Source: Lacrimispora amygdalina (GTDB lineage Bacteria; Bacillota; Clostridia; Lachnospirales; Lachnospiraceae). Taken from it: 64,000 bases of DNA. The stretch spans positions 372,001 to 436,000 of the forward strand of contig NZ_OAOF01000001.1 in NCBI RefSeq assembly GCF_900205965.1, written 5' to 3'. The notes under the pieces were generated by a model. That model worked only from the letters and a program-made list of their open reading frames with translations. It was not told the origin of the DNA and searched no databases. This document shows, piece after piece, positions 25,705 through 37,053 of the stretch (position 1 is the first letter of the stretch; each line of letters begins with the position of its first letter). A program made the translations under genes and the position numbers.

Positions 25705-25740
25705 CCCAAGGAAAAACACGCCACGGCGTGTCTCCCTTGG
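25705..25740 (-). terminator. Stem-loop between secY and adk, possible attenuator
   Basis: On the minus strand CCAAGG, then ACACGCC / GGCGTGT, then TTTTTCCTTGG: an inner GC-rich stem followed by five U, enclosed by an outer CCAAGG/CCTTGG stem. It may partially terminate before adk or act as a processing site. Confidence 0.45.
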
Positions 25741-25748
25741 TTTGCTTT

Positions 25749-27071
25749 CTAATCGTTCAAAAATCCTTTATAGTAACGCACAAGCATCTGGGATTCAATC
25801 GCCTTTAATGTCTCCAGCACAACACTGACAATGATAATCAGGGATGTACCGCCGAAGGAAAGTCGGCTTACGCTGAATAAGCCGGAAACCATAATCGGAA
25901 TGATACAGACGATACTCAGACCGCATGCTCCTATAAATACGATATAGTTTAAGATTGAATTAAGGTAATCACTGGTTGGCTTACCTGGGCGGATACCCGG
26001 GATAAAACCGCCGGACTTTTTCATGTTGTTTGCTACTTCAAGGGGATTAAATGTAATTGAAGTATAAAAATATGCAAACACAATGATAAGTGCGATATAA
26101 ACCAAAAGACCAATGGAATTAAGCGGTCTCTCCGGCTTGAACCAGTTGGAAGAACTGAGTGCGGATAAAATATGTCCTCCGATGCTGTCGTAGTTAATCC
26201 GGTTTCCAAGAAACTGTGAAATCACCACGGGGAATGACATGATAGAAGAAGCGAAAATAACCGGGATAACACCGGCGGTATTAACCTTCAGCGGAATGTT
26301 GCTTGCTTGTCCGCCTACCATCTTGCGTCCCTGCATCTTTTTGGAGTACTGCACAGGAATTCTTCTTTCACCATCCTGAAGGATGATAACGAATACAACA
26401 ATTGCGACAGTTATTGCAATGATTATGATCGCAGCTACTGCTGCCACGGCAACGGATTTTCCAGACATAAATCTGGTATAAAGCGTAAACGCATCGGATG
26501 GAAAGCTGGATATAATGTTAAATAAAAGGACAATGGAAATACCATTTCCCACACCATTTTCCGTAATCCTCTCACCGATCCACATGAGGAGTGCACTTCC
26601 TGCCGTCATAGTAACCACTACAATGATAACGCTTAATATATTGTATTCTTTTAACAGACCCTGGCCTCCGAATCCGATCGCCATAGCGATCGACTCGATT
26701 AAGGCCAAAGCAACTGTAACGTAGCGGGTGTATTCTGCAATCTTCTTTCTTCCATCTTCACCGTCCTTCTGCATTTCCTCTAACTTTGGAATTGCAATTG
26801 TGAGAAGCTGCATGATAATGGAAGATGTGATGTAGGGGGTAATGCTCAGTGCGAACACAGACATGTTCGTAAAGGAACTTCCTGTCACTGCGTTAAAGAA
26901 ACCGAACGCATCGTTGTTCTGCTGAGCAAAAAAATCTTTGAAAAAACTTGTTTCAACTCCTGGAATCGGCAGCTGAGAGCCAATTCTGGTAACCACCAGC
27001 ATCATGAACGTATAGATAAGTTTCGTTCTTACATCCTTGATCTTGAATGCATTACGGAGTGTTTTAAACAT
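25749..27071 (-). CDS. secY: Preprotein translocase subunit SecY
   Basis: 440 aa, ten membrane helices. It contains RIGSQLPIPGV (plug region), the conserved cytosolic loop QDGERRIPVQYSKKMQGRKMVGG and the C-terminal SQMLVRYYKGFL. It forms the protein-conducting channel with SecE and SecG. It directly follows rplO (1 bp gap). Confidence 0.98.
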   Translation of the reverse strand: MFKTLRNAFKIKDVRTKLIYTFMMLVVTRIGSQLPIPGVETSFFKDFFAQQNNDAFGFFNAVTGSSFTNMSVFALSITPYITSSIIMQLLTIAIPKLEEMQKDGEDGRKKIAEYTRYVTVALALIESIAMAIGFGGQGLLKEYNILSVIIVVVTMTAGSALLMWIGERITENGVGNGISIVLLFNIISSFPSDAFTLYTRFMSGKSVAVAAVAAIIIIAITVAIVVFVIILQDGERRIPVQYSKKMQGRKMVGGQASNIPLKVNTAGVIPVIFASSIMSFPVVISQFLGNRINYDSIGGHILSALSSSNWFKPERPLNSIGLLVYIALIIVFAYFYTSITFNPLEVANNMKKSGGFIPGIRPGKPTSDYLNSILNYIVFIGACGLSIVCIIPIMVSGLFSVSRLSFGGTSLIIIVSVVLETLKAIESQMLVRYYKGFLND

Positions 27072-27072
27072 A

Positions 27073-27513
27073 TTAGATCACCTCGCAGGTTCCACCTAAA
27101 GCCTCGATTTTGGTTTTTGCGCCTTCGCTGAAAGCACCTACCTTTACTGTAAGCTTTTTGGTTAATTCTCCATTTCCAAGGATCTTAACTCCATCACGCG
27201 GATTCTTAACGATACCGCTCTCTAATAAAGTCTCAACAGTCACTACTGTGCCGTTGTCGAATGCTTCTAAAGCGCCTACATTAATACCGATAATTACTTT
27301 TGAATTTCTATTTGTAAAGCCTCTCTTCGGAATACGTCTGTATAAAGGCATCTGACCACCTTCGAAACCTGGTCTGGTAGCTCCGGAACGAGCCTTCTGT
27401 CCTTTATGACCTTTACCTGCTGTCTTACCATTACCTGAACCATGACCGCGGCCTCTTCTGAAGTTATCGCTGTGCTTGGAACCTAACGCAGGCTGTAAAT
27501 TTGATAAATCCAT
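27073..27513 (-). CDS. rplO: 50S ribosomal protein L15
   Basis: 146 aa from [45 protein letters not shown] chose this ATG because GGAGGTG lies 6 nt upstream (the upstream GTG overlaps the SD itself). The C-terminus [27 protein letters not shown] is standard. Confidence 0.97.
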   Translation of the reverse strand: MDLSNLQPALGSKHSDNFRRGRGHGSGNGKTAGKGHKGQKARSGATRPGFEGGQMPLYRRIPKRGFTNRNSKVIIGINVGALEAFDNGTVVTVETLLESGIVKNPRDGVKILGNGELTKKLTVKVGAFSEGAKTKIEALGGTCEVI

Positions 27514-27539
27514 CGCTTGCACCTCCTTACTGTTTTCTC

Positions 27540-27722
27540 TTAGATCTCTTCAACTTTTACTAAATGACGTACGTTGGCAATCATACCTCTGACTGCACCA
27601 TTGTCCGGCATCTCAACTGTTTTGTGAAGCTTTTTTAAGCCTAATGCTAAAACGGTTGCTTTCTGCTTTGGAATAGCGCCGATCGGGGATTTCACCAATG
27701 TGATTTTTAATTTATCTGCCAT
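27540..27722 (-). CDS. rpmD: 50S ribosomal protein L30
   Basis: 60 aa, the short bacterial form: [37 protein letters not shown]. It lies between rpsE and rplO in the spc operon. Confidence 0.97.
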   Translation of the reverse strand: MADKLKITLVKSPIGAIPKQKATVLALGLKKLHKTVEMPDNGAVRGMIANVRHLVKVEEI

Positions 27723-27735
27723 CTTCTTATCCTCC

Positions 27736-28245
27736 TTAGCCTAAAATCTCTTCAACAGATTTGCCGCGAAGTCTAGCAACTTCCTCAGGAGTCTTTAACT
27801 GAGTTAAGCCTTCGATTGTTGCTAATACTACGTTAGTTTTATTATTAGAACCTAAGGATTTAGTACGGATGTTCTTAATACCTGCAAGCTCTACAACTGC
27901 ACGGGCAGGACCTCCCGCAATAACTCCTGTACCTTCGTTAGCTCTCTTAAGAAGTACGGATGCACTTCCAAATCTTCCTAACAGATCATGAGGGATACTG
28001 TTGTTCTCATCGATCGGAACAGTAACCATATTCTTAACTGCAGCCTCTTTTCCTTTACGGATTGCTTCTGGAACTTCTCCGGCTTTGCCAAGACCAGCAC
28101 CAACATGGCCGTTGCCATCGCCTACGACTACTAAAGCAGAGAATCTCATGGTACGTCCACCTTTAACGGTTTTAGATACACGCTTGATAGCAACCACTTT
28201 GTCGTTTAATTCTAACTGACTTGCATCAATAATTGTATGTTTCAC
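27736..28245 (-). CDS. rpsE: 30S ribosomal protein S5
   Basis: 169 aa: the dsRBD-like N-terminal domain ([41 protein letters not shown]) and the [17 protein letters not shown]-terminal domain. Involved in decoding fidelity. Confidence 0.98.
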   Translation of the reverse strand: MKHTIIDASQLELNDKVVAIKRVSKTVKGGRTMRFSALVVVGDGNGHVGAGLGKAGEVPEAIRKGKEAAVKNMVTVPIDENNSIPHDLLGRFGSASVLLKRANEGTGVIAGGPARAVVELAGIKNIRTKSLGSNNKTNVVLATIEGLTQLKTPEEVARLRGKSVEEILG

Positions 28246-28263
28246 GCTGTGTTCTCCTCTCTA

Positions 28264-28632
28264 CTAGAATTCCAGACCAGCTTCTCTGGCTGCGTCTGCT
28301 AATGCCTGAATCTTACCCTGATATATAAATCCGCCTCTGTCAAAGACAACTTCTTTAATACCTTTTTCCATTGCTCTCTTTGCAACTACGGTACCTACAT
28401 ATGCTGCAGCATCAACGTTGTTAGTTTTCTCTAATTCTGCCTTTACTTCTTTTTCTACTGAAGAAGCAGCAACTAAAGTCTTACCAACTGTATCGTCAAT
28501 AATTTGAGCATACATATGATTATTACTTCTAAACACAGCTAAACGTGGTCTCTCTGCAGTACCTGCAAGACGATTACGTAATCTGTTGTGCTTCTTAACG
28601 CGGATTTCGCTTTTTGACTGTTTGCTAACCAT
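28264..28632 (-). CDS. rplR: 50S ribosomal protein L18
   Basis: 122 aa: [29 protein letters not shown] and [30 protein letters not shown]. Binds 5S rRNA with L5. Confidence 0.98.
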   Translation of the reverse strand: MVSKQSKSEIRVKKHNRLRNRLAGTAERPRLAVFRSNNHMYAQIIDDTVGKTLVAASSVEKEVKAELEKTNNVDAAAYVGTVVAKRAMEKGIKEVVFDRGGFIYQGKIQALADAAREAGLEF

Positions 28633-28649
28633 CTTTACACTCTCCTTAA

Positions 28650-29192
28650 TTATTTCTTACCAGTCTTACCAACTTTACGTCTGATCACTTCGTCAGCATA
28701 CTTGATACCCTTGCCCTTATACGGCTCAGGTCTTCTCTTATCTCTGATTTCAGCAGCGTACTGGCCAACTTTTTCTTTATCGATACCTCTAATGAAGATG
28801 ATGTTCTGACCTTCCATGGCAGATTCGATTCCTTCCGGATCTTCCATTTCTACCGGATGGGAATAGCCAAGGGAAAGAACAAGCTTCTTGCCCTGCTTCT
28901 GAGCTCTGTAACCAACACCGTTGATTTCAAGCTTTTTCTCATATCCTGCAGTAACTCCAACGATCATGTTGTTGATTAAGGTTCTTGTAAGACCGTGTAA
29001 AGATTTCATTTTCTTTAAATCATTTGGTCTTGTTACAACGATATGACCATCTTCTTCTTTGATTGTCATCTCTGAGGGTAATACTCTCTCAAGAGTTCCC
29101 TTAGGACCTTTTACAGTCACTTTATTATTTTCTGCAATTGCAACAGTAACGCCTGCTGGAATCGCGATAGGCATTCTTCCTATACGTGACAT
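28650..29192 (-). CDS. rplF: 50S ribosomal protein L6
   Basis: 180 aa, two L6 repeats: [18 protein letters not shown] at the start and [24 protein letters not shown], then [21 protein letters not shown] near the sarcin-ricin contact. Confidence 0.98.
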   Translation of the reverse strand: MSRIGRMPIAIPAGVTVAIAENNKVTVKGPKGTLERVLPSEMTIKEEDGHIVVTRPNDLKKMKSLHGLTRTLINNMIVGVTAGYEKKLEINGVGYRAQKQGKKLVLSLGYSHPVEMEDPEGIESAMEGQNIIFIRGIDKEKVGQYAAEIRDKRRPEPYKGKGIKYADEVIRRKVGKTGKK

Positions 29193-29259
29193 GCCGTTTA
29201 CCTCCTTAAATTTTCGGAGGGAATCTGTGCGTTCCCTCTGTTTTCAGATGCTTTGTTAA

Positions 29260-29661
29260 TTACCAGATAAATGCAAGAACTTCTCCGCCAACGCCCTGGT
29301 TGCGTGCTTCCTTATCGGTAACTACACCCAGGTTTGTGGAAATGATTGCAGTTCCAAGACCGCCCAGTACTCTTGGCATTTCTTCCTTGCTTGCATATAC
29401 ACGTAAACCAGGTTTGGAAATTCTCTTGATGCCTGTGATAATTTTTTCGTTTTTATCTTTACCGTATTTTAATGTGATCCGGATTGTCTGGAACGCACCA
29501 TCTTCTACGATATCATATTTTTTAATGTATCCCTCTTTAACAAGGATATCAGCAATAGCTAATTTCATCTTGGATGAAGGTACATCTACTGTATCATGTT
29601 TTGCAGTATTTGCATTACGGATTCTTGTAAGCATATCTGCGATTGGATCGCTCATTGTCAT
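29260..29661 (-). CDS. rpsH: 30S ribosomal protein S8
   Basis: 133 aa: [22 protein letters not shown] and the C-terminal [21 protein letters not shown]. The first ATG is used: GGAGG lies 10 nt before it. Binds the central domain of 16S rRNA and in many bacteria represses the spc operon. Confidence 0.98.
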   Translation of the reverse strand: MTMSDPIADMLTRIRNANTAKHDTVDVPSSKMKLAIADILVKEGYIKKYDIVEDGAFQTIRITLKYGKDKNEKIITGIKRISKPGLRVYASKEEMPRVLGGLGTAIISTNLGVVTDKEARNQGVGGEVLAFIW

Positions 29662-29685
29662 TTTGAAATTGCCTCCTTCCTTATT

Positions 29686-29871
29686 TTACCAGCTTGCTTT
29701 TTTAACGCCTGGGATCTGACCCTTATATGCTAATTCACGGAAGCAGATTCTGCAAATTCCGTATTTTCTTAAATAAGCATGCGGACGACCGCAGATTCTG
29801 CAACGATTATATTCTCTTGTGGAGAATTTAGCAGGTCTCTGCTGTTTGATCTTCATTGAAGTCTTAGCCAT
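29686..29871 (-). CDS. rpsZ: 30S ribosomal protein S14, zinc type
   Basis: A 61-aa S14 of the short zinc-binding type: [20 protein letters not shown] supplies two CxxC pairs. [21 protein letters not shown] is the start. It lies between rplE and rpsH. Confidence 0.97.
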   Translation of the reverse strand: MAKTSMKIKQQRPAKFSTREYNRCRICGRPHAYLRKYGICRICFRELAYKGQIPGVKKASW

Positions 29872-29886
29872 GGATAATTCCTCCTA

Positions 29887-30426
29887 CTATTTTGCAAATG
29901 GCATATTGAATAATGTCAAAAGTTCACGGGCTTCTTCGTCTGTCTTAGCGGTAGTAACAAATATAATGTCCATACCTCTTACCTTGTCAACTTTATCGTA
30001 CTCAATTTCAGGGAAAATAAGCTGTTCCTTGATTCCAAGTGCAAAGTTTCCTCTGCCATCAAATGCGTTAGGATTTACACCTCTGAAGTCACGTACACGA
30101 GGAAGTGCAAGGTTGATCAGACGATCAGCAAACTCATACATTCTCTTACCGCGTAAGGTAACTTTACAGCCGATTGGCATACCTTCTCTGATTTTGAAGT
30201 TAGCAACTGATTTTTTAGCCTTTGTTAAAACTGCTTTCTGTCCGGAGATGATTTCTAAATCTCTTACTGCAGAGTCTAAAATCTTGGCGTTTTCCTTTGC
30301 TTCACCAATACCCATATTGATGACAATCTTATCTAACTTCGGAACTTCCATGCTGTTCTTATATCCAAATTTCTTGATCATAGCTTCTACGATCTCTGAC
30401 TGGTAGGTCTCTTTTAATCTAGCCAA
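29887..30426 (-). CDS. rplE: 50S ribosomal protein L5
   Basis: 179 aa: [43 protein letters not shown], and [27 protein letters not shown]. Binds 5S rRNA in the central protuberance. Confidence 0.98.
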   Translation of the reverse strand: MARLKETYQSEIVEAMIKKFGYKNSMEVPKLDKIVINMGIGEAKENAKILDSAVRDLEIISGQKAVLTKAKKSVANFKIREGMPIGCKVTLRGKRMYEFADRLINLALPRVRDFRGVNPNAFDGRGNFALGIKEQLIFPEIEYDKVDKVRGMDIIFVTTAKTDEEARELLTLFNMPFAK

Positions 30427-30447
30427 TTTTTATTCCTCCTCTCCGAA

Positions 30448-30753
30448 TTAGTCAATTACTTTGCCGGTTGTTTTAGCAACGCGGACTTTCTTGCCGTCTT
30501 TTACTTCAAAGCCGACTCTGGTTGCTTTTCCGTCAACAACAAGCATTACATTGGAGATATCAAGTGCAGCTTCTTTCTGTACGATACCGCCCTGTGGGTT
30601 TCCTGCGCCTGGTTTCACATGCTTTGTGATCATGTTTACGCCTTCCACTACCACTCTGTTGTTCTTCGTATCCACGTGAAGAACCTTACCCTGTTTATCT
30701 CTATCTTTTCCTGCGATAACCTTTACAAGGTCGTCTCTTTTTATTTTATGCAC
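30448..30753 (-). CDS. rplX: 50S ribosomal protein L24
   Basis: 101 aa from GTG (30751-30753) with AAGGAGGTG 9 nt upstream: [24 protein letters not shown] (KOW motif), [26 protein letters not shown]. An early 23S assembly initiator. Confidence 0.97.
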   Translation of the reverse strand: MHKIKRDDLVKVIAGKDRDKQGKVLHVDTKNNRVVVEGVNMITKHVKPGAGNPQGGIVQKEAALDISNVMLVVDGKATRVGFEVKDGKKVRVAKTTGKVID

Positions 30754-30767
30754 AGTCCGACACCTCC

Positions 30768-31136
30768 TTATAATACTTCCGGAGCTAAGGAAACAATTTT
30801 CATGAACTGTTTCTCTCTTAACTCTCTGGCAACCGGTCCAAAGATACGAGTTCCTTTTGGAGTCTTGTCATCTTTGATAATTACGGCAGCATTCTCATCG
30901 AACTTGATATATGAACCGTCTTTACGGCGCGCGCCTTTAACAGTACGTACCACAACGGCTTTGACAACGTCGCCTTTCTTCACAACACCGCCAGGTGTTG
31001 CATCTTTTACGCTGGCAACGATAACATCACCAATATTAGCATATCTTCTTGTAGATCCGCCCATAACACGGATACAAAGAAGTTCTTTTGCACCGGTATT
31101 GTCGGCAACCCTTAATCTGGTTTCCTGCTGAATCAT
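30768..31136 (-). CDS. rplN: 50S ribosomal protein L14
   Basis: 122 aa: [37 protein letters not shown] and the C-terminal [12 protein letters not shown]. It forms an intersubunit bridge. Confidence 0.98.
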   Translation of the reverse strand: MIQQETRLRVADNTGAKELLCIRVMGGSTRRYANIGDVIVASVKDATPGGVVKKGDVVKAVVVRTVKGARRKDGSYIKFDENAAVIIKDDKTPKGTRIFGPVARELREKQFMKIVSLAPEVL

Positions 31137-31162
31137 GCCTGTTACTCCTTCCTGGAAATAAA

Positions 31163-31417
31163 TTATTTCGCTCTTTCGAGAATCTCAACAAGTCTCCATC
31201 TCTTGTCTTTTGACAGCGGTCTTGTTTCCATTACTTTTACGGTATCGCCCATGTTGCAGTCATTCTTCTCATCATGAGCTTTTAATTTATACGTTCTTTT
31301 TACGATCTTGCCGTATAAAGGATGTTCTACATGGTCTTCAATCGCTACAACGATGGTCTTATCCATCTTGTTGCTCACAACCTTACCAGTACGGGTTTTT
31401 CTAAGATTTCTTTCCAC
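31163..31417 (-). CDS. rpsQ: 30S ribosomal protein S17
   Basis: 84 aa OB-fold protein: [40 protein letters not shown]. The 95-bp gap to rpmC holds a GACACACAC / GTGTGTGTT stem-loop. Confidence 0.98.
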   Translation of the reverse strand: MERNLRKTRTGKVVSNKMDKTIVVAIEDHVEHPLYGKIVKRTYKLKAHDEKNDCNMGDTVKVMETRPLSKDKRWRLVEILERAK

Positions 31418-31512
31418 GTTCTGTATTCTCCTTTCGAGTTTTGGCCTTCCATGGCCCCAATCTATAAGTTAACACACACTCGTGTGTGTCATGCTTTTTA
31501 ATAAGCTGCAAC

Positions 31513-31725
31513 TTAAGCTAATTTAGCCTTCTCAGTTATAACAGTCTGAATTCTGGCAATGTTTTTGCGAACCTCTTTGATCCGGCTTGTGTTATCAAGC
31601 TGGTTGGTTGCATTCTGGAATCTTAAGTTGAAAAGTTCTTTCTTTGCAGCTACTAATTCTACATTCAGCTCGGCAACTGATTTTCCTTTTAATTCTTCAA
31701 CATATTTATTCATTTTCACTGTCAT
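31513..31725 (-). CDS. rpmC: 50S ribosomal protein L29
   Basis: 70 aa or slightly fewer: [39 protein letters not shown]. The first ATG overlaps the L16 stop (ATGA); a GTG or a second ATG 9-12 nt downstream are alternative starts because the nearest purine-rich site (AAGGCGG) suits them better. Located near the tunnel exit, where it helps bind SRP and trigger factor. Confidence 0.95.
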   Translation of the reverse strand: MTVKMNKYVEELKGKSVAELNVELVAAKKELFNLRFQNATNQLDNTSRIKEVRKNIARIQTVITEKAKLA

Positions 31726-32147
31726 TCACCGCCTTCTAAATCTGCCTTAGCAGCAATTTTACATCTGCATGGTAACTTGTGCATAGCAAGACGTAAAGCT
31801 TCACGTGCTGTTTCTTCAGGTACTCCAGCGATTTCAAATAATACACGACCTGGTTTTACTACTGCTACCCAGTACTCCAGAGCGCCCTTACCGGAACCCA
31901 TTCGGGTTTCTGCTGGCTTTGCTGTTACAGGCTTATCCGGGAAAATCTTGATCCAGACTTTACCACCACGCTTAATATAACGGGTCATGGCAACACGGGC
32001 TGCCTCGATCTGATTTGATTTGATCCAACATGGGTCTAAAGCGACTAAACCGAACTCACCATTGCTGATTGTATTGCCTCTTAAAGCTTTACCAGCCATG
32101 CTTCCACGGAACTGTTTACGACGCTTAACTCTCTTAGGCATTAACAT
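31722..32147 (-). CDS. rplP: 50S ribosomal protein L16
   Basis: 141 aa: [64 protein letters not shown]. It helps position tRNA at the A site. The start overlaps the rpsC stop by one base (TAATG). Confidence 0.98.
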   Translation of the reverse strand: MLMPKRVKRRKQFRGSMAGKALRGNTISNGEFGLVALDPCWIKSNQIEAARVAMTRYIKRGGKVWIKIFPDKPVTAKPAETRMGSGKGALEYWVAVVKPGRVLFEIAGVPEETAREALRLAMHKLPCRCKIAAKADLEGGE

Positions 32148-32803
32148 TATTTATCGCTCCCTTCCTTTTTTCCTTTAGTTGGAAGTACTTCGCCATTGTA
32201 GATCCATACCTTAACACCGATCTTACCATAGGTTGTATCTGCCTCAGCGAAACCATAGTCAATATCTGCTCTGAGTGTCTGTAACGGAATAGTTCCTTCG
32301 CTGTAGAACTCTGTACGAGCCATATCAGCACCGCCAAGACGACCTGCAACTGCAGTCTTAATTCCTTTAATACCAGATTTCATGGAACGTCCCATGGTAG
32401 ACTTCATAGCACGACGGAAGGAAACACGGTTCTCTAACTGCTGTGCAATAGATTCAGCTACTAACTGAGCATCTTTGTCTGGTCTTTTAATCTCTTTAAT
32501 ATCAACAAATAACTTCTTATCTGTAAGCTTCTGAACTTCAGCTTTTACCTTCTCAATTTCAGATCCACCCTTACCGATTACTACACCTGGTTTTGCTGTG
32601 TGGATAACAACTTTAACGCGGTCAGATGCACGTTCAATTTCAATATCAGAAATGCCGGCGCTGTATAATTTCTTCTTCAGGAATTTTCTGATCGCATAAT
32701 CTTCTACTAAGTTATCTGCGAAATCAGCTTCAGCATACCATTTTGAGTCCCAGTCTTTAATAACACCGACTCTTAAGCCGTGTGGATTAACTTTCTGTCC
32801 CAT
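32147..32803 (-). CDS. rpsC: 30S ribosomal protein S3
   Basis: 218 aa: [23 protein letters not shown], a KH domain with [16 protein letters not shown] and the C-terminal [31 protein letters not shown]. Forms part of the mRNA entry channel. Confidence 0.98.
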   Translation of the reverse strand: MGQKVNPHGLRVGVIKDWDSKWYAEADFADNLVEDYAIRKFLKKKLYSAGISDIEIERASDRVKVVIHTAKPGVVIGKGGSEIEKVKAEVQKLTDKKLFVDIKEIKRPDKDAQLVAESIAQQLENRVSFRRAMKSTMGRSMKSGIKGIKTAVAGRLGGADMARTEFYSEGTIPLQTLRADIDYGFAEADTTYGKIGVKVWIYNGEVLPTKGKKEGSDK

Positions 32804-32814
32804 TATTTGCCTCC

Positions 32815-33201
32815 TTATCTTTCATTAAGCACGATGGTGATGTGGCTCATTCTCTTTTCGATTCTGTAAGCGCGGCCCTGTGCTCTCGGTTTTACTCTCT
32901 TCATTGTCGGCCCCTTATTTGCAAAACATTCCTCTACGTAAAGTTTTGCCGGGTCCATTCCGTTATTGTTCTCAGCATTTGCGATTGCTGATTTTAATAA
33001 CTTCTCTATTAAAGTAGAAGCATATCTGGGATTGTAAGTTACAATACCAAGTGCTGAAACAGCATCTTTGCCTCTGATGGCATCTAATACGAAGCATGCC
33101 TTCTGAACTGAAACCCTAGCATAGGATAACTTTGCTGACGGTCTTGTGTCCTTCTGGGCATTTCTTTCTCTCTTAATCTGGCTTCTATGTCCCTTAGCCA
33201 T
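32815..33201 (-). CDS. rplV: 50S ribosomal protein L22
   Basis: 128 aa: [31 protein letters not shown] and the tunnel loop [33 protein letters not shown] is 8 nt from the ATG. Confidence 0.98.
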   Translation of the reverse strand: MAKGHRSQIKRERNAQKDTRPSAKLSYARVSVQKACFVLDAIRGKDAVSALGIVTYNPRYASTLIEKLLKSAIANAENNNGMDPAKLYVEECFANKGPTMKRVKPRAQGRAYRIEKRMSHITIVLNER

Positions 33202-33278
33202 AGGTGAATCCTCCTTTCAACTTTAACGCCCTGTGGGAATTCTCAAACAAGAATACCCGGAGGGTGTCTGTTTCTATA

Positions 33279-33560
33279 TTACTTACGTCCTGATTTTTTC
33301 TCGTCTTTTCCATGTCCTCTGTAAGATCTGGTAGCAACGAATTCACCCAGTTTATGTCCAACCATATCTTCTGTAACATATACCGGAACGTGTTTTCTGC
33401 CATCATGAACTGCAATTGTATGTCCAACCATCTGCGGGAAGATTGTAGAACGGCGAGACCAAGTCTTAATTACCTGCTTCTGTCCTGCTGCGTTCATAGC
33501 ATCTACTTTTTTCAGTAAATGAGCATCTGCAAATGGTCCTTTTTTAAGTGAGCGAGCCAT
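33279..33560 (-). CDS. rpsS: 30S ribosomal protein S19
   Basis: 93 aa: [76 protein letters not shown] 30S head protein. Confidence 0.98.
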   Translation of the reverse strand: MARSLKKGPFADAHLLKKVDAMNAAGQKQVIKTWSRRSTIFPQMVGHTIAVHDGRKHVPVYVTEDMVGHKLGEFVATRSYRGHGKDEKKSGRK

Positions 33561-33579
33561 AGGTTCTAACCTCCTTCAA

Positions 33580-34428
33580 TTATTTAACGGTCTTTCCATC
33601 TCTTCTTCTTACGATCAATCTGTTAGACTGCTTGTTTTTCTTTCTGGTCTTTAAGCCAAGTGCTGGTTTACCCCATGGTGTAGATGGGCCCGGACGTCCG
33701 ATGCCAGTCTTACCTTCACCACCACCGTGTGGATGGTCATTCGGGTTCATAACGGAACCGCGGACTGTAGGACGGAATCCCATGTGACGTTTTCTACCAG
33801 CTTTACCGATATTGATCAGGTTGTGATCGCCATTTCCTACAACGCCGATAGTAGCTCTGCAGTTGATCGGAACCATTCTCATCTCGCCGGAAGGTAAACG
33901 AAGAGTTGCATATTTTCCTTCTTTCGCCATTAACTGTGCGCTGTTACCAGCAGAACGAACCAGCTGTCCGCCTTTTCCTGGGTAAAGCTCAATGTTATGA
34001 ACCTGAGCACCAACCGGGATCTTGCTTAATGGAAGGCAGTTACCAACTCTTGCTTCTGCAGTCTCGCCGCTCATAACAGTCATTCCGTCTGTTAAACCAG
34101 CTGGAGCAAGGATATAAGCCTTTGTTCCGTCTACATAGCTGATCAGTGCGATATTAGCAGTTCTGTTCGGATCGTACTCTACACCGATTACAGTTGCTGC
34201 AATGCCATCTTTACTGTTTCTTTTGAAGTCAATGATTCTATATTTTCTTTTAACGCCGCCTCCGCGATGTCTGACAGTAATTTTACCCTGGTTATTACGG
34301 CCGGCTGTTTTCTTAATAGTTTTGCTGATTAAGGATTTCTCAGGAGTTGACTTTGTGATTTCGCTGAAATCAGATCCGGTCATTTGTCTTCTGGAAGGGG
34401 TATATGGGTTATACTTTTTGATTCCCAT
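33580..34428 (-). CDS. rplB: 50S ribosomal protein L2
   Basis: 282 aa from [21 protein letters not shown]; the ATG at 34426-34428 has SD AGAAAGGAG. The reading frame stays open upstream only because it runs through a 50-bp tandem repeat, which I do not count as coding. Conserved [31 protein letters not shown] carries the peptidyl-transferase-associated histidine. Needed for subunit association. Confidence 0.97.
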   Translation of the reverse strand: MGIKKYNPYTPSRRQMTGSDFSEITKSTPEKSLISKTIKKTAGRNNQGKITVRHRGGGVKRKYRIIDFKRNSKDGIAATVIGVEYDPNRTANIALISYVDGTKAYILAPAGLTDGMTVMSGETAEARVGNCLPLSKIPVGAQVHNIELYPGKGGQLVRSAGNSAQLMAKEGKYATLRLPSGEMRMVPINCRATIGVVGNGDHNLINIGKAGRKRHMGFRPTVRGSVMNPNDHPHGGGEGKTGIGRPGPSTPWGKPALGLKTRKKNKQSNRLIVRRRDGKTVK

Positions 34429-34440
34429 TTTGTTTCTCCT

Positions 34441-34573
34441 TTCTGCTTTTTTGTCCACGCTTTTTGGACATAAAGGGATGCCGTAAGGCGCTCTGCTTTT
34501 TTGTCCATGCTTTTTGGACATAAAGGGATGCCGTAAGGCGCTCTGCTTTTTTGTCCATGCTTTTTGGACATCA
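34441..34573. repeat. 50-bp tandem repeat (about 2.7 copies) in rplB leader
   Basis: Units at 34441-34490 and 34491-34540 differ at only two bases, and a third partial copy runs 34541-34573. Each unit holds GTCCA-N7-TGGAC followed on the minus strand by AAAAAAG, plus a CGCCTTACGGCATCCC segment. The unit nearest rplB donates its 3' edge (GCAGAAAGGAG) to the rplB SD. Confidence 0.9.
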
Positions 34574-34701
34574 AGGTATACCAGTATGGTGTTTCAACGC
34601 CGCCTGGCGTATCTTGTTTATTGTGATATAATGTTCATCACTCAGGTAACTGAAAATCGTTGACGCCGGGCCCGAATCACTTCATGCCAAGCGTTCCGAT
34701 C

Positions 34702-35001
34702 TTACAGTCCTTCGAAAATTTCGATATCTTTGCTGTCAGCTGTTAACTGAACAATTGCTTTCTTGGTCTTAGCAGTCTTACCGAAAGTTGTACCTCTTCT
34801 TTTGGTCTTTCCCTCTAAGTTCATGGTGTTCACGCTGGCAACCTTTGTGCCTGGGAACATCTTTTCAACAGCTTCCTTGATCATCGTCTTATTCGCATCT
34901 GTGTGCACTAAAAATGTGTACTTTTTGGACGCCATAGCGTTCATGCTTTTTTCAGTAACGATAGGTTTCTGAATCACGTCGTAATATTTAATATCTGCCA
35001 T
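34702..35001 (-). CDS. rplW: 50S ribosomal protein L23
   Basis: 99 aa: [66 protein letters not shown]. The main trigger-factor/SRP docking site. Its start overlaps the rplD stop (TAATG). A 273-bp leader with repeats separates it from rplB. Confidence 0.98.
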   Translation of the reverse strand: MADIKYYDVIQKPIVTEKSMNAMASKKYTFLVHTDANKTMIKEAVEKMFPGTKVASVNTMNLEGKTKRRGTTFGKTAKTKKAIVQLTADSKDIEIFEGL

Positions 35002-35621
35002 TATGCGTACACCTCCTCGATTGCTGCAACAGCAGTCTTGGTAGCAACAACTGTGTTATACTTTAAGATATCGTATACATTAATTGTGTTAACAAAAGCA
35101 GTCTTAACAGCAGCGATGTTTCTTGCGCTCATAACTGTGTTAGTGCTGTCATCTCCAACAACTACAAGAGCCTTGGATACCTTTAAGCTGTCTAATACAG
35201 CCTGGAATTTCTTTGTTTTGATTTCATCAAACTTTAACTCGTCAACAACGATGAACTTATTCTCGTTCACTCTGCTGGTAAGTGCGGATTTAAGAGCAAG
35301 TCTCTTTTCCTTCTTGTTCAGTCTGATTGTATAATCTCTTGGTGTTGGTGCGAATACTACTCCGCCGCCTGTCCACTGAGGAGATCTTGTTGAACCCTGT
35401 CTGGCATGACCGGTTCCTTTCTGTTTCCACGGTTTTCTACCGCCGCCGGATACTTCAGCGCGTGTTTTAGCTTTCTGTGTTCCCTGGCGCTTATTTGCAA
35501 GCTGGCTTACGACTGCCATGTGTACGAGATGTTCATTCACATCTACACCAAACACTGCATCGCTTAACTCTAATGTGCCAACTTCTTTACCTTCCATATT
35601 GTAAACAGATACGTTTGCCAT
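35001..35621 (-). CDS. rplD: 50S ribosomal protein L4
   Basis: 206 aa: the tunnel loop [41 protein letters not shown]. In many bacteria L4 represses the S10 operon. SD AGGAGG before the ATG. Confidence 0.98.
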   Translation of the reverse strand: MANVSVYNMEGKEVGTLELSDAVFGVDVNEHLVHMAVVSQLANKRQGTQKAKTRAEVSGGGRKPWKQKGTGHARQGSTRSPQWTGGGVVFAPTPRDYTIRLNKKEKRLALKSALTSRVNENKFIVVDELKFDEIKTKKFQAVLDSLKVSKALVVVGDDSTNTVMSARNIAAVKTAFVNTINVYDILKYNTVVATKTAVAAIEEVYA

Positions 35622-35650
35622 CTGTGTAATCCTCCTTTCTTATAAAAGCA

Positions 35651-36286
35651 TTAGTTAGCTGCTTTTACTGTTTCCTTGATTGTTACTAAAGACTTCTTCG
35701 GTCCTGGTATCGCACCCTTAACCAAAATCAGGTTGTTTTCTGCATCAACTCTAACGATTTCAAGGTTCTGGATTGTTACCTTCTTGTTACCCATCTGTCC
35801 AGGCATCTTCTTGCCCTTGAATACCTTGCTCGGATCAGAACATGCACCGTTGGAACCTGCATGACGATGGAACTTGGAACCATGAGCCATAGGTCCTCTG
35901 GACTGTCCGTGTCTCTTAATAGCACCCTGGAAACCTTTACCTTTGGAGATTGCGGTTGCATCGATCTTATCGCCTGCAGCGAAGACTTCTGCTTTGATTT
36001 CATCTTTCACAGAATACTCAGAAGCATTCTCGAACTTAAATTCTCTTACAAATCTCTTGTAAGAAACACCAGCCTTATCAAAATGGCCTTTTAATGGTTT
36101 GCTGATGAGCTTTTCTCTCTTATCAACATAACCAACCTGTACTGCATTGTAACCATCGTTCTCAACTGTCTTAACCTGTGTTACTACACAAGGACCAGCC
36201 TGAAGAACTGTTACTGGAGTTAATACTCCGTTTTCATTGAAGATCTGTGTCATTCCGACTTTGGTAGCTAAAATACCCTTCTTCAT
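35651..36286 (-). CDS. rplC: 50S ribosomal protein L3
   Basis: 211 aa: [34 protein letters not shown] and [27 protein letters not shown]...[37 protein letters not shown]. It is separated from rpsJ by 221 bp, wider than usual; that gap holds short GC hairpins but no gene. Confidence 0.98.
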   Translation of the reverse strand: MKKGILATKVGMTQIFNENGVLTPVTVLQAGPCVVTQVKTVENDGYNAVQVGYVDKREKLISKPLKGHFDKAGVSYKRFVREFKFENASEYSVKDEIKAEVFAAGDKIDATAISKGKGFQGAIKRHGQSRGPMAHGSKFHRHAGSNGACSDPSKVFKGKKMPGQMGNKKVTIQNLEIVRVDAENNLILVKGAIPGPKKSLVTIKETVKAAN

Positions 36287-36507
36287 GTTTTTACCTCCTG
36301 GTTGTTAATTCTACAGCGGATTGCTTTCGCAATCATCCTAGAACAGTCCAATATACGTGGAACACTATGACTCCCGCGGTCTCACGAATGCGTAATTGCT
36401 TACCATGCGTTACCGCTCATGGAGATGTTGATTCCTTAGAGGAAAAAGTGTTGCTTCTATATTAAAACCCTTCAGGACCTTACCCAAATTGTTTCTTCCG
36501 ATGAAGA

Positions 36508-36825
36508 TTATTTATTCTTCATCTTGATATCGATATACACCCCTGCCGGCATTTCCAGTCTGGATAATGCATCAACAGTCTTCTGGCTTGGTGTAATGAT
36601 ATCGATGAGTCTCTTATGCGTTCTCTGCTCGAACTGCTCTCTGGAATCTTTGTACTTGTGAACCGCTCTTAAGATAGTTACCACTTCCTTCTTTGTTGGT
36701 AACGGCACCGGTCCGCTCACTTTTGATCCTGTCTTTTTTACAGTGTCGATGATTTTGCCTGCAGACTGATCAACTAACTGATGATCATACGCCTTTAATG
36801 TGATTCTCATTACTTGACTTGCCAT
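36508..36825 (-). CDS. rpsJ: 30S ribosomal protein S10
   Basis: 105 aa from [34 protein letters not shown] lies 11 nt before this [40 protein letters not shown] is the S10 core. First gene of the S10 operon. A 220-nt leader and a consensus-like promoter precede it. Confidence 0.98.
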   Translation of the reverse strand: MASQVMRITLKAYDHQLVDQSAGKIIDTVKKTGSKVSGPVPLPTKKEVVTILRAVHKYKDSREQFEQRTHKRLIDIITPSQKTVDALSRLEMPAGVYIDIKMKNK

Positions 36826-37053
36826 AAAAAAAGTCGCCTCCTTTTCGCACTTAGTAGAAGTACGACAAGCGGTGACTGTACACGTTCCCGTGTGTGTCAT
36901 TCATGACCCACACTGACCATCTGTTTGAAATAAACAGAATTTTAAATTGTACAGTGACTTGTCGCCAGTTTCCTAACTTGACATTCGCTCCACGGAAAAC
37001 CTGCTTTTCAGCAGCAACCTCACGTTTCACAGCTATCATGCCACAGCCTTAAC

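Noticed and set aside
34441..34573. Tandem repeat as a string of terminators
   Set aside because: The stems are only 5 bp and followed by A rather than U on the transcribed strand.
34380..34574. In-frame N-terminal extensions of L2 (repeated [18 protein letters not shown] peptides)
   Set aside because: They arise from reading the 50-bp tandem repeat; the rplB ATG at 34428 has its own SD and matches L2 starts.
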